Made by a program: the position numbers and the translations under genes. This document shows, piece by piece, positions 24,887 through 33,319 of a DNA stretch of 64,000 nucleotides. The notes below the pieces were generated by a model. That model did not search any database and was not told where the DNA came from. It saw only the letters and a list, made by a program, of their open reading frames with translations. The DNA is taken from NCBI RefSeq assembly GCF_025567465.1, contig NZ_JAOQKI010000008.1, positions 62,001-126,000 of the forward strand, given 5' to 3'. Each line of letters begins with the position of its first letter. Within the stretch, counting starts at the first letter, position 1. Source of the stretch: Roseburia_C amylophila (lineage in GTDB: Bacteria; Bacillota; Clostridia; Lachnospirales; Lachnospiraceae).

Positions 24887-26008
24887 ATGTTAAGAATACT
24901 GGATAAGTTACTTCTTTTTGCCATGTGCAGCTGCCTTATTTTCCAGTTAGAGGGAGACTACCGCAGAGTTGTAATCTTCATCATTGGTCTGATTGTGGCA
25001 GCGTTGACTCTTTATATTGAAAACCGGAAAGTCATTGGCGCATTGCTGATAGCAATGGCAGTATTGTGCCTAATCGAGCCGGGATTTACCTTTTTGTTGC
25101 CGCTGGTGTTTTTTGACAGCTTCTGGTTTGGCCTGTGGTGGGGTATGGGATTTGCAGTTTTATTCTTTTATGCACTGCCGGTGTACCAGCCATGGATGAC
25201 AGCCATCTGGCTCTTTTTGTCATTGGCAGCGGTGCTATTGGCTTATTGCACCAGACAGGCAACGGAGCTAAAGCGGAATCTGATTCGGCTCCGGGATACC
25301 AGCACGGAGTTAAGCTTTGTGATGCGGGAGAAGAACCGCAAGCTTTTAGAGGAACAGGATACAGAAATCTATATGGCAACGCTAAAAGAGCGGAACCGGA
25401 TTGCAAGAGAAATCCATGATAACGTGGGACATATGCTGTCCCGGGCAATTCTTCAGATGGGAGCACTGAGCACCGTATATGAAGAAGAGCCGCTGCATGG
25501 TCAGCTTTTAAAGGTAAATGATACCTTAAATCTTGCCATGAATAATATCCGGGAAAGTGTGCATGATCTGCATGATGATTCCGTGGATTTAAAGCAGGCA
25601 TTATTAGAGGCAACCCGGGAAATGAAGCAGCATTATCATCTGGATTTAGAATACGATATGTCACAGAATGTTCCACGAAAAGTCAAATATTGTTTTATCG
25701 CAGCCGTAAAAGAAGCAATGTCAAATATTGTCAAATACAGCAACGGTGACCGGATTGAGATTGTTCTCAGGGAACATCCAGCACTGTATCAGATGACCAT
25801 CGAGGACAATGGTACGGATGAGGAAAAGCAGAAAAAAGCAACGGAGCAGATGCGGGAAGAAAAGGATGACCTTAAGAGTGCAGCCGGAGGCATGGGACTT
25901 TCGAATATGCGGGAACGTGTGGAGTCGCTGGGCGGAAGCATTCATGTAAACTACGAAAAAGGTTTTAAAATATTTATATCAATTCGAAAGAAAGAGGAGG
26001 CAGTATGA
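24887..26008 (+). CDS. Sensor histidine kinase, NarL-partner (HisKA_3) type
   Basis: Kinase of 373 residues. The N-terminal ~125 residues hold four to six membrane helices with very short loops, as in DesK- and LiaS-like sensors of envelope or lipid state. A coiled coil (LKRNLIRLRDTSTELSFVMR) leads to the phospho-acceptor segment ERNRIAREIHDNVGHMLS. The ATPase domain shows AVKEAMSNIVKYS, EDNGTD and GGMGLSNMRERVE. The RBS is AAGGAAGGGGAAG. It overlaps the regulator gene by four bases and is divergent from exporter 2. Confidence 0.9.
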   Translation: MLRILDKLLLFAMCSCLIFQLEGDYRRVVIFIIGLIVAALTLYIENRKVIGALLIAMAVLCLIEPGFTFLLPLVFFDSFWFGLWWGMGFAVLFFYALPVYQPWMTAIWLFLSLAAVLLAYCTRQATELKRNLIRLRDTSTELSFVMREKNRKLLEEQDTEIYMATLKERNRIAREIHDNVGHMLSRAILQMGALSTVYEEEPLHGQLLKVNDTLNLAMNNIRESVHDLHDDSVDLKQALLEATREMKQHYHLDLEYDMSQNVPRKVKYCFIAAVKEAMSNIVKYSNGDRIEIVLREHPALYQMTIEDNGTDEEKQKKATEQMREEKDDLKSAAGGMGLSNMRERVESLGGSIHVNYEKGFKIFISIRKKEEAV

Positions 26009-26622
26009 GAGTCCTGATAATAGATGATGACGAAGATGTGGTATTTTCCCTGCAGACCATTCTCTGCGCCAAGGGAGTGGAGGTAGTTGGAACAGGCACC
26101 GATGGAAGCGAAGCGGTAAAATTGTATGAAGAGCTTCAGCCGGACATTTTATTAATGGATATCCAGATGAAGCCTATGAATGGGCTGGATGCGGCAGAGC
26201 AGATTCTTGCAGAAGACAAGACGGCAAGGGTGCTGTTTCTGACCACATTTTCTGATGATGAATATATTGTGGAGGCGTTACGAATCGGTGCGAAAGGCTA
26301 TTGCCTGAAGCAGGATTTTGCAGCAATTGTTCCGTCGTTAAATGCAGTCATGAGCGGACAGAGCGTTTTTGGTGGAGAAATTGTGAATAAGCTTCCGGTT
26401 CTGATGCAGAATAAGGAAAGCTTTGACTATGCCAGCTATGATATCAGTGAAAAAGAGCAGGAAATCATTCACCAGGTGGCACTTGGACGCTGCAATAAAG
26501 AAATTGCAGAAGCATTATTTTTAAGTGAGGGAACCGTCCGCAACTATATCAGCAGCATATTGGAAAAGCTGTCCCTAAGAGACCGGACGCAGCTGGCGGT
26601 ATTTTATTACCAGCATTTATAA
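26005..26622 (+). CDS. NarL/LuxR-family response regulator
   Basis: Regulator of 205 residues. The receiver domain has acidic residues at 7-9, phospho-acceptor Asp52 in LLMDIQMKPMNG, Thr in LTTFSDDEY and Lys near AKGYCLKQD. The C-terminal LuxR-type helix-turn-helix reads HQVALGRCNKEIAEALFLSEGTVRNYISSILEKL. It overlaps its kinase gene. The 14-bp dyads at 22894 and 24817 are the obvious candidate binding sites. Confidence 0.92.
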   Translation: MRVLIIDDDEDVVFSLQTILCAKGVEVVGTGTDGSEAVKLYEELQPDILLMDIQMKPMNGLDAAEQILAEDKTARVLFLTTFSDDEYIVEALRIGAKGYCLKQDFAAIVPSLNAVMSGQSVFGGEIVNKLPVLMQNKESFDYASYDISEKEQEIIHQVALGRCNKEIAEALFLSEGTVRNYISSILEKLSLRDRTQLAVFYYQHL

Positions 26623-26641
26623 AAAAAGAAAGAGGATTTTT

Positions 26642-27418
26642 ATGATTTTTGAGACACATGCACATTATGATGATGAGAAATTCAAAGAGGACAGAGAACA
26701 GCTTGTTTCTTCTCTTCCGGAGCAGAACATAAGGCGGGTAATTAACGTAGGTGCAGACTTTGCCGGCTGCGTGGATAGCGTAGCATTGGCAGAGAAATAC
26801 GATTATATTTATGCAGCAATCGGAATTCATCCAAGCAATATCGAAGATGCAACGGAAGAAAATTTAGCATGGATAAAGGGAAAGGCTTCCTGGGAGAAAA
26901 CCGTTGCCATCGGAGAAATCGGGCTTGATTATTATTGGGATAAGGAGCCAACAGTGCAGCAGGCACAGCGGGAAATGTTCTGCCGTCAGCTTGCATTGGC
27001 AAAAGAGATGAGTCTTCCGGTTATCATTCATTCCAGAGATGCCGCAGAGGATACCATGAATATTATGCAGCAGGCGCATAAGGATGGCATTCCGGGTGTC
27101 ATACATTGTTATTCTTATTCAAAGGAAATGGCGAAAGAATATGTGAAAATGGGATATTACATTGGTGTCGGCGGTGTAGTTACCTTTAAAAATGCAAAGA
27201 AGTTAAAGGAGACCGTAGCAGAAATCGGACTGCCTCACATTGTATTGGAAACTGACTGTCCATATATGGCACCGGAACCGCATCGTGGCACCCGGAACGA
27301 TTCAAGGAATCTTATTTATGTAGTAAAAACCATCGCCGAACTGACCGGAACAACACCGGAAGAAGTGGAAGCAGTTACCTGGGAGAATGCAAAAAAATTA
27401 TTTCAAAAAGTGAGGTGA
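26642..27418 (+). CDS. tatD: TatD-family metal-dependent deoxyribonuclease
   Basis: TIM-barrel hydrolase of 258 residues in the TatD/YcfH family, with 3'-5' exonuclease or deoxyribonuclease activity in studied members. Metal ligands appear in order: ETHAHYDD (first His pair), GEIGLDYYWD (Glu), VIIHSRDA (His), VIHCYSYS (His) and LETDCPYMAPEPHRGTRN (Asp). The RBS is AGAAAGAGGAT. In many Firmicutes tatD lies near metG and rsmA, as here: both are within 10 kb, although other genes intervene. Confidence 0.93.
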   Translation: MIFETHAHYDDEKFKEDREQLVSSLPEQNIRRVINVGADFAGCVDSVALAEKYDYIYAAIGIHPSNIEDATEENLAWIKGKASWEKTVAIGEIGLDYYWDKEPTVQQAQREMFCRQLALAKEMSLPVIIHSRDAAEDTMNIMQQAHKDGIPGVIHCYSYSKEMAKEYVKMGYYIGVGGVVTFKNAKKLKETVAEIGLPHIVLETDCPYMAPEPHRGTRNDSRNLIYVVKTIAELTGTTPEEVEAVTWENAKKLFQKVR

Positions 27419-27682
27419 CCTTCCTGTCAGAAGGGAATCAGATTTTATAAATATTTTACTTGTATTATAAATATGTATTTGTTACAATCAACACAAAGCA
27501 TATGTTCTGATTTTCGAGTGGCAAAAGCCAATCTAAATTTCTGGTATCAATTCAATGAATTCTATGCTTTTAAATTCTAATTACAATTTACGAACGCATA
27601 GTGCATTGAATAAGCGGAATTTCAGAATCGGAACAGGATATGTAATCCTGCTTTTCCTTGTACTATGGGAAAAGGAGGAAAC

Positions 27683-28519
27683 ATGAAAACGTTAGAAGAA
27701 TTGAATTTGGTGGATGACTTTCTGGTAAACAGCCTGACCAGTCACAAAATTTATGGGGAACAGTCGGCGAGGTATATTTTGGAGTGTATTCTGCACCGGC
27801 AGATAGGAAAGCTTACGGTAGTGCCACAGCGTTTCTTCTGCGGAGAGAATATAGAAACCCACGGCATTCGGCTGGATGTATATCTGGATGAAGAGAACGG
27901 AGAAATCTTTGATATAGAAGCAGACCAGAATGATGGGAAAGAAGAAATTGTATCATTGCCACGGAGAGTCCGGTTTTACCATGCGAAGATTGATGCAGGC
28001 AATCTGACTGCAGGTGATACCTATGGGAGTCTTCGGAATGTCATCGTAATTTTTATTACAACTTATGACCCCTTTGGACTGAATCGTATGGTATATACTA
28101 TCAAGAATTGTTGTATCGAAGTGCCGGAATTAGAGTATGAGGATGGTGCGCAGACGATATTTTTGTATACACGAGGAAGGGAAGGAAACCCGCCGGAGGA
28201 ATTAAAACAGCTACTGCATTACATGGAGCATTCATCCATAGAGAATGCTTCCACCGAGAATCTGAAAAAGTTACACCGGATGGTAACAGCAGTCAAGCGG
28301 GATGGAGAGGTAGGTCTTGCATATATGAAGAGTTTTGAGAGAGAAGAGAGGATTCGAAGACAGGGCGAAGAAGAAGGTAAGAAAGAAGGTCTGGAAGAAG
28401 GCATTATAAAACTCAGCCGTAAACTTGGAAAAGAAGATACGGAAATTCTGTCATTCTTGCAGGAAGAACTGCAGATAGGTGAAGGACAGGCAAAACGGAT
28501 ACTGGAAAAATATCAGTAG
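27683..28519 (+). CDS. Rpn/PD-(D/E)XK family nuclease, copy B
   Basis: A second Rpn-family gene, nearly identical to 31-858 for the first ~225 residues; differences include IEADQND for IEPDQND and ENIETHG for ENTETHG. After RQGEEEG the tails part: here KKEGLEEGIIKLSRKLGKED and so on, 278 residues in total. The start again follows AAAGGAGGAAAC, and the match extends some 30 bases upstream into the leader. The 264-base gap before it contains an AT-rich imperfect hairpin (TCAATGAATTCTATGC near 27550 with GCATAGTGCATTGA near 27596). It may be a duplicated or mobile gene. Confidence 0.85.
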   Translation: MKTLEELNLVDDFLVNSLTSHKIYGEQSARYILECILHRQIGKLTVVPQRFFCGENIETHGIRLDVYLDEENGEIFDIEADQNDGKEEIVSLPRRVRFYHAKIDAGNLTAGDTYGSLRNVIVIFITTYDPFGLNRMVYTIKNCCIEVPELEYEDGAQTIFLYTRGREGNPPEELKQLLHYMEHSSIENASTENLKKLHRMVTAVKRDGEVGLAYMKSFEREERIRRQGEEEGKKEGLEEGIIKLSRKLGKEDTEILSFLQEELQIGEGQAKRILEKYQ

Positions 28520-28530
28520 TATGGAACAAA

Positions 28531-28562
28531 AAAAGGGCAGCACTCCTACTGGAGTAGCTGCC
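28531..28562 (-). terminator. Terminator for the minus-strand GntR remnant
   Basis: GGCAGC-ACTCC pairs with GGAGT-A-GCTGCC (28536-28562). On the minus strand the stem is followed by a run of seven T. The stop codon of the remnant lies in the loop. Confidence 0.75.
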
Positions 28563-28927
28563 TGATTAATTCTAAGTGTAAGTGGATAGCCTTTTTATAA
28601 GCATCCATATCCCGGTTCTTAAGGGATAATAAAATTTGTTCATGCTCCTGCTGTGCAGTAATTCTTCCATAAGAGGTATTTCCTTCGCCATAATAAATCG
28701 ATTTACTGATCAGGTTATTCAGTGTCATATAGAAGACAGGAAGCGGAAGTGTTCAGGGCAGATTCAACCATATCTACAAGATCCGTTTCATTTGGAAGCG
28801 TAACATAATTGCCTTTGCCGATTACATTCGTAACCAGTTTTTTCTCGGTAAGAATCTTGATGGCTTCCCGGATGACATTATGGCTGACTCCATATTGTGT
28901 TGCAAGAACACGCTCGGAAGGCAGAAA
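28546..28927 (-). pseudogene. Truncated GntR/FadR-family regulator
   Basis: The remaining N-terminal piece, FLPSERVLATQYGVSHNVIR onward, is the recognition part of a GntR winged helix, and GKGNYVTLPNETDLVDMVESA continues the family pattern. The frame then breaks. A second frame, LPVFYMTLNNLISKSIYYGE to IHLHLELIRQLLQ, is the end of an FCD effector domain. The first part of the DNA-binding domain and most of the FCD domain are missing. Upstream, the sequence runs directly into an aminotransferase remnant near 28920-28927, which marks a deletion junction. Confidence 0.8.
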
Positions 28928-29585
28928 GTCCCTCATCGATTTCTTCTTTTTTGACATTTAATGGAGTGGCAAACCGCATACCATTTCCATTTACGTCACA
29001 GCTTAAGGTAAGCATATGGCGTTCTAAGCAGCCCTTCTTTACTTTTGCCCAGATGTCTGGTGCCGGGGAGCCATCCTTATGGGAAAATTCAATGGCAACC
29101 ATAAGACCGATACCACGGACATCGGAGATGCAAGGATTTCCGCCAAAAGTGGTTCCATGGGTACCAACCGGCCATTTATCCATAATTTCCGGGGGGGGAA
29201 ATCACGGCACTCATTGGAAGACCGTCGGCAATGGCTTTACCAACTGTCATAATATCAGGTACAACGTCGAAGTTCTGGCTTGCCCACATTTTGCCGGTAC
29301 GTCCGTAGCCACACTGGATTTCGTCGAAAATCAGGAGAATACCATGTTTATCACAAATTTCACGGACACTCTGTACGAATTTCCTGGAAGGAACGACATA
29401 GCCGCCTTCGCCCATAACCGGCACCATATAAATGCAGGCAACATCTTCCGGATAGACAACATATTTCAATAATTTATTCAGCTCAAACAGTGCATAATCG
29501 GTACGTTCTTCTTCTGTCATACCGGCAGGACACAAATCTTTTCCAGGATATGGCGCAAAGTAGACATTATCCAGTTTATGGTTTC
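28920..29585 (-). pseudogene. Broken class III (4-aminobutyrate-type) aminotransferase
   Basis: Two frames carry clear class III PLP aminotransferase sequence. The first runs from NVYFAPYPGKDLCPAGM through LLIFDEIQCGYGRTGKMWAS to TVGKAIADGLPMSAVIS, which includes the PLP lysine. A tract of eight C near 29190-29197 then shifts the frame to MDKWPVGTHGTTFGGNP. That frame jumps straight to DVRGIGLMVAIEF, losing about 50-60 family residues, and ends at KKEEIDEGLSA. The N-terminal third is absent. It is not functional as read. Confidence 0.85.
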
Positions 29586-29601
29586 ATCTGCATGTACTCT
29601 G

Positions 29602-29650
29602 CTGCCGGGTAATGTCTGCCGGGTAGAGACTGCCAGGTAAAGTCTGCCAG
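29602..29650. repeat. 14-bp tandem repeat, about 3.5 units
   Basis: Units CTGCCGGGTAATGT, CTGCCGGGTAGAGA and CTGCCAGGTAAAGT are followed by CTGCCAG. It lies between the aminotransferase remnant and the next gene. Confidence 0.8.
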
Positions 29651-29666
29651 AAAACAATAGAAACAT

Positions 29667-30458
29667 TTATTTACCGGATGCCAGTTCCACCGTGTCTTTC
29701 CAGAATCGTTTTGGAATATTCTGACTTTGCAGCTTCGGATTCTTTCTTGCTTCAATGGCAATGCTGTCAAAGAAACCGCACCAGAGCTTCTGGTATTCCT
29801 TCTCGGCAGGGGAAAGCCGTGTGATAACGTCCGGATTTAAATTGGATGCATCCGTAAGGAAGTATCCACTGCCGGCTTTGTGAATGGCGGCAATCTGGTG
29901 TGTTGCGTCATAAATCATAAAATGTTCCTGTGGAAGGCGGTCAGTAAAATGTTCTGCCAGAACGGAAATCACCTGATTCTTAGGGTGGATGGTAGAAAAC
30001 AGGACTCCGTTTTCCAGTTCTTGAAAACGTAAAAAACCAAGCAGATGGTGGGCTTCATTTCCGGTGGAACGACTTAGTTCAAAGACTCTTGCAATATAAG
30101 GATTGCCAAGAGCCTGTAAAATCCGATGACCATCCGCTAAAGAAAATCCATATAAGAGTGTACGGTAAATGCAGTCGGCTTTGTCCGGATGCTCATTCTT
30201 TTTCTTATCATCATGGGCAAGAACCGCCTGAAGAATATCCTGATAGACCTCCATGCCAAGACGGGCAATAATGGTGCGTCCAACCTTTTCGCTCTTTTCG
30301 GAATCCGGTGTGACAGTAATATATTCAGAAAAGAGTTCGTAAGTTATTGTATCATTGATACAAAGCTTTATATTTTTGTGCCCGTATCTGCTGGCCCAGG
30401 CATCATAGATGCCGGTAAAGATGCCATCGATGGAATCTTCACAGAGAAATATATGCAT
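29667..30458 (-). CDS. Probable DNA metabolism protein linked to radical SAM partner (DUF4130-like)
   Basis: Protein of 263 residues that matches, from memory, the TIGR03915/DUF4130 family of probable DNA metabolism proteins. This family almost always sits next to a specific radical SAM protein and is sometimes fused to a uracil-DNA-glycosylase-like domain. Recognisable parts are MHIFLCEDSIDGIFTGIYDAWAS at the start, VFELSRSTGNEAHHLLGFLR in the middle and HPKNQVISVLAEHFTDRLPQ. ATG at 30458 follows AGGAAAGGAC. The radical SAM gene ends 47 bases upstream in the same operon. No glycosylase domain is present here. The biochemical role is unproven. Confidence 0.8.
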   Translation of the reverse strand: MHIFLCEDSIDGIFTGIYDAWASRYGHKNIKLCINDTITYELFSEYITVTPDSEKSEKVGRTIIARLGMEVYQDILQAVLAHDDKKKNEHPDKADCIYRTLLYGFSLADGHRILQALGNPYIARVFELSRSTGNEAHHLLGFLRFQELENGVLFSTIHPKNQVISVLAEHFTDRLPQEHFMIYDATHQIAAIHKAGSGYFLTDASNLNPDVITRLSPAEKEYQKLWCGFFDSIAIEARKNPKLQSQNIPKRFWKDTVELASGK

Positions 30459-30505
30459 AAGAAAAAGTCCTTTCCTGTTTACTGAAAAATCATGGTTATA
30501 GCAGT

Positions 30506-31837
30506 TTATCCGACGCATAAATCGTTGGTGGTCAGTTTAAAATCACTTAAAGCATCTTCATCGAAGAAGGAAATCTGCTTATAACTGGAATCCCGTATTT
30601 CCTTCGGAATCTGAGTTTTATCCTGCATCAGACAGCTGCAGATATAATCTTCATTTTGTGGAATGGAATACATCATACGACCGGAGCAGGTAATAAAGTA
30701 GGCAGCCCGTTTTAAGACAACTCCGATTTTCTTTAAATCGGAAAAGTCAAGGCGGCTGTGACGGCGGGCTTTTACAATACGGTTGGCAGATTTCACACCA
30801 ATGCCCGGAACACGTAGTAAGGTGTTGTAATCTGCCCGGTTAATCTCTACCGGAAAGGCTTCTAAGTGGCGGAGTGCCCAATCGCATTTCGGGTCTAAGA
30901 AGATATTAAAATCCGGACGGTCTTCGCTTAATAGCTCTCCGGCAGAAAAACCATAGAAGCGAAGCAGCCAGTCTGCCTGATACAGGCGGTGTTCCCGCAG
31001 AAGGGGTGGACCACCGGGAAGGGTTGGCAGATTGGAATTGTGATTTACATTGACAAAGGCTGAGTAGAAGACTCGTTTCAACTGGAAATTCTGGTATAAG
31101 CCTTCTGCTACCTTCATAATCTGATAATCGTTTTCCGGGGTGGCACCGATAATCATCTGGGTGCTTTGGCCTGCCGGTACAAATTTCGGGGTCTTATGGT
31201 AAACCATCAGCTCATTCTGATTTTCCATAATGCCATTTTGAATCAGACGCATGGGCTTTAAGATGGTTTTGCGGGACTTATTTGGTGCAAGAGTCTTCAG
31301 TCCGTCTGCGGTCGGAAGTTCCAGATTAATGCTCATACGGTCAGCAAGAAAGCCTACTTTTTCAATGAGAACCGGGTCGGCACCGGGAATAGCTTTTACA
31401 TGAATATATCCGTTAAAATGATGGCGGACACGGAGCTGGTAAAGTGTCTGATAAATCAGTTCCATAGTATAATTCGGGCTGATGAGAATACCGGAGCTTA
31501 AGAAAAGACCTTCAATATAATTTCTGCGGTAAAATTCCATGGTAAGGGTACAGACTTCGTCCGGTGTAAAGGAAGCCCTTGGCACATCATTGTTGCAGTT
31601 ATTCTGGCAGTAGGCACAGCGGAAAATGCATTCATTGGTAAAAAGAATCTTAAGCAGGGAAATACAGCGTCCATCGGCAGAGAAGGTATGGCAGATTCCG
31701 GGAGCAATGGAATTACCCATGCCATGGCCGTTTCCCTTGCGGTCTACACCGCTGGAGGTACAGGCAACATCATATTTGGCGGCATCCGAAAGGATGGTCA
31801 GTTTTTCCATTAAAGACATGTTTTCTGTTATGTTCAA
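30506..31837 (-). CDS. Putative DNA modification/repair radical SAM protein with HhH domain
   Basis: Radical SAM enzyme of about 443 residues (TIGR03916-like). The cluster motif CIFRCAYC (CxxxCxxC) follows the conserved SADGRCISLLKILFTNE, and the N-terminal CTSSGVDRKGNGHGMGN is typical of the family. The C-terminus has a helix-hairpin-helix, NTLLRVPGIGVKSANRIVKARR, that should bind DNA. A TTG at 31837 has AAAGGTGA six bases upstream and is preferred; ATG at 31819 is the alternative. Its partner gene follows. Two SOS-box-like sites and palindrome copy 3 lie upstream. Confidence 0.85.
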   Translation of the reverse strand: MNITENMSLMEKLTILSDAAKYDVACTSSGVDRKGNGHGMGNSIAPGICHTFSADGRCISLLKILFTNECIFRCAYCQNNCNNDVPRASFTPDEVCTLTMEFYRRNYIEGLFLSSGILISPNYTMELIYQTLYQLRVRHHFNGYIHVKAIPGADPVLIEKVGFLADRMSINLELPTADGLKTLAPNKSRKTILKPMRLIQNGIMENQNELMVYHKTPKFVPAGQSTQMIIGATPENDYQIMKVAEGLYQNFQLKRVFYSAFVNVNHNSNLPTLPGGPPLLREHRLYQADWLLRFYGFSAGELLSEDRPDFNIFLDPKCDWALRHLEAFPVEINRADYNTLLRVPGIGVKSANRIVKARRHSRLDFSDLKKIGVVLKRAAYFITCSGRMMYSIPQNEDYICSCLMQDKTQIPKEIRDSSYKQISFFDEDALSDFKLTTNDLCVG

Positions 31838-31862
31838 AGCAATCACCTTTTCTATCAAATAT

Positions 31863-32201
31863 ATGGAAGCACTTGCAAAGGAAGTAGTGGTGGAAGCCTG
31901 TCCTGTTTTAATGATTTATCAGATAAGAGCAGCATTGTTCATCAAACGCCAGATGCCGCATAATGCCTGCAAAGGGCACTAAGAATTTCTTTGTAGTATG
32001 TAGTTTTATCCGGCAACCGGCACAAATTCACATCCCTGTTCATATGTGCCTCGCTGGTACATCCTTGTACCAGCGTTGCCTGCTTTCAGATGAAATTCCA
32101 AGTGCCCCTAGCAGCCCTTATCAGGCATCTGTCCTTCGATGAACAGTGCCGCTTTTCCATAAGAAAAAGACAAGACAGGCTTCCAGCCATCCATCTTCCA
32201 T
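31863..32201. repeat. Long palindromic repeat element, copy 3
   Basis: Imperfect palindrome of 339 bp. The arms ATGGAAG and GGAAGCCTGTCCTGT (31892) pair with ACAAGACAGGCTTCC and CTTCCAT on the right. The core begins GGGCACTAAGAATTTC (31975) and ends GAAATTCCAAGTGCCCC. Hairpin A is GGCACA/TGTGCC and hairpin B GCTGGTAC/GTACCAGC, both compensatory variants of copy 2. It ends 25 bases from the radical SAM start. Confidence 0.9.
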
Positions 32202-32280
32202 TGTAAGTTTTATGAAAATCCCCAATAATAGTTGCGTAGAACTATTTTCCTCTGTTATCATAAAAAGGACTGGACAAATC

Positions 32281-32351
32281 AGAACGTTTGTTCTAAAATG
32301 ATTGTAACACAGAAAAATGCAGTTGGCAACAAAAAAACGAACATTTATTCG
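32281..32351. promoter_or_regulatory. Two LexA/SOS-box-like sites
   Basis: AGAACGTTTGTTCT (32281-32294) has a perfect GAAC-N4-GTTC core. CGAACATTTATTCG (32338-32351) matches the Firmicutes consensus CGAACATATGTTCG at 12 of 14 positions. They lie between the divergent radical SAM DNA-repair operon and rsmA. Confidence 0.5.
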
Positions 32352-32385
32352 AAAAAAGAAAGAGCGGTTAAATAAAGGAGCAGGC

Positions 32386-33258
32386 ATGGCGGAATTAGGA
32401 AATCCACAGAATACAATAGAGGTACTGCAGAAGTACCGGTTTAATTTTCAGAAGAAATTCGGGCAGAATTTTTTGATAGATACTCATGTGCTGGATAAGA
32501 TTATCGATGCATCCGGAGTGACGGAGGATGATTTTGTATTGGAGATTGGTCCGGGAATCGGAACCATGACACAGTATCTTTGCGAGCGGGCAAGAGAAGT
32601 GGTTGCGGTGGAGATAGATAAGAATCTGATTCCGATTTTGTCGGACACACTGAAGAATTATTCCAATGTAACAGTAATCAATGAAGATATTTTAAAGCTT
32701 GATATCTGTAAGCTGGCAGAAGAGAAGAACCAGGGAAAACCAATCAAGGTTGTAGCGAATCTGCCTTATTATATTACCACACCGATTATCATGGGACTGT
32801 TTGAAAGCCATGTGCCAATTGACAGCATTACGATTATGGTGCAGAAGGAAGTGGCAGAGCGTATGCAGGAGAAACCGGGAAGCAAGGAATATGGAGCACT
32901 TTCCCTTGCAGTACAGTATTATGCGAAGCCGGAAATCGTGGCAAATGTACCACCGAACTGTTTTATGCCAAGACCGAATGTAGGCAGTGCGGTCATCCGT
33001 CTGACCCGGCATGAGAAGCCGCCGGTAGAAGTGGAAGATGAGAAACTGATGTTCCGTATTATCCGGGCATCCTTTAACCAGCGCAGAAAGACACTGGCAA
33101 ACGGACTGAATAATTCCCCAGAGATACATTTGCCGAAAGAGGTAATACAGGAAAGTATCGTAAGCCTTGGGGTTCCGGAGAACATTCGTGGAGAGGCACT
33201 GTCCTTAGAGCAGTTTGCGGAACTTTCCAATGAGATAGGACAGCGTATGAAACAGTAA
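32386..33258 (+). CDS. rsmA: 16S rRNA dimethyladenosine transferase RsmA/KsgA
   Basis: SAM-dependent methyltransferase of 290 residues that dimethylates two adjacent adenosines near the 3' end of 16S rRNA. Motifs are KKFGQNFLID, the SAM-binding VLEIGPGIGTMT, acidic AVEIDKNL, NEDILKLD and the catalytic NLPYYITTPII. The C-terminal helical domain includes RASFNQRRKTLANGL. ATG at 32386 has AAAGGAGCAGGC upstream; the frame is open for another 23 codons without an RBS. Candidate SOS boxes lie just upstream. Confidence 0.95.
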   Translation: MAELGNPQNTIEVLQKYRFNFQKKFGQNFLIDTHVLDKIIDASGVTEDDFVLEIGPGIGTMTQYLCERAREVVAVEIDKNLIPILSDTLKNYSNVTVINEDILKLDICKLAEEKNQGKPIKVVANLPYYITTPIIMGLFESHVPIDSITIMVQKEVAERMQEKPGSKEYGALSLAVQYYAKPEIVANVPPNCFMPRPNVGSAVIRLTRHEKPPVEVEDEKLMFRIIRASFNQRRKTLANGLNNSPEIHLPKEVIQESIVSLGVPENIRGEALSLEQFAELSNEIGQRMKQ

Positions 33259-33319
33259 TATTTTACTGGTATACATCCATTTCTGTTACATATATATGTA
33301 GAACAGGAGTGGACAGGAT

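Noticed and set aside
28897..29472. 191-residue plus-strand open frame over the aminotransferase remnant
   Set aside because: The minus strand carries unmistakable class III aminotransferase sequence, so this is its shadow.
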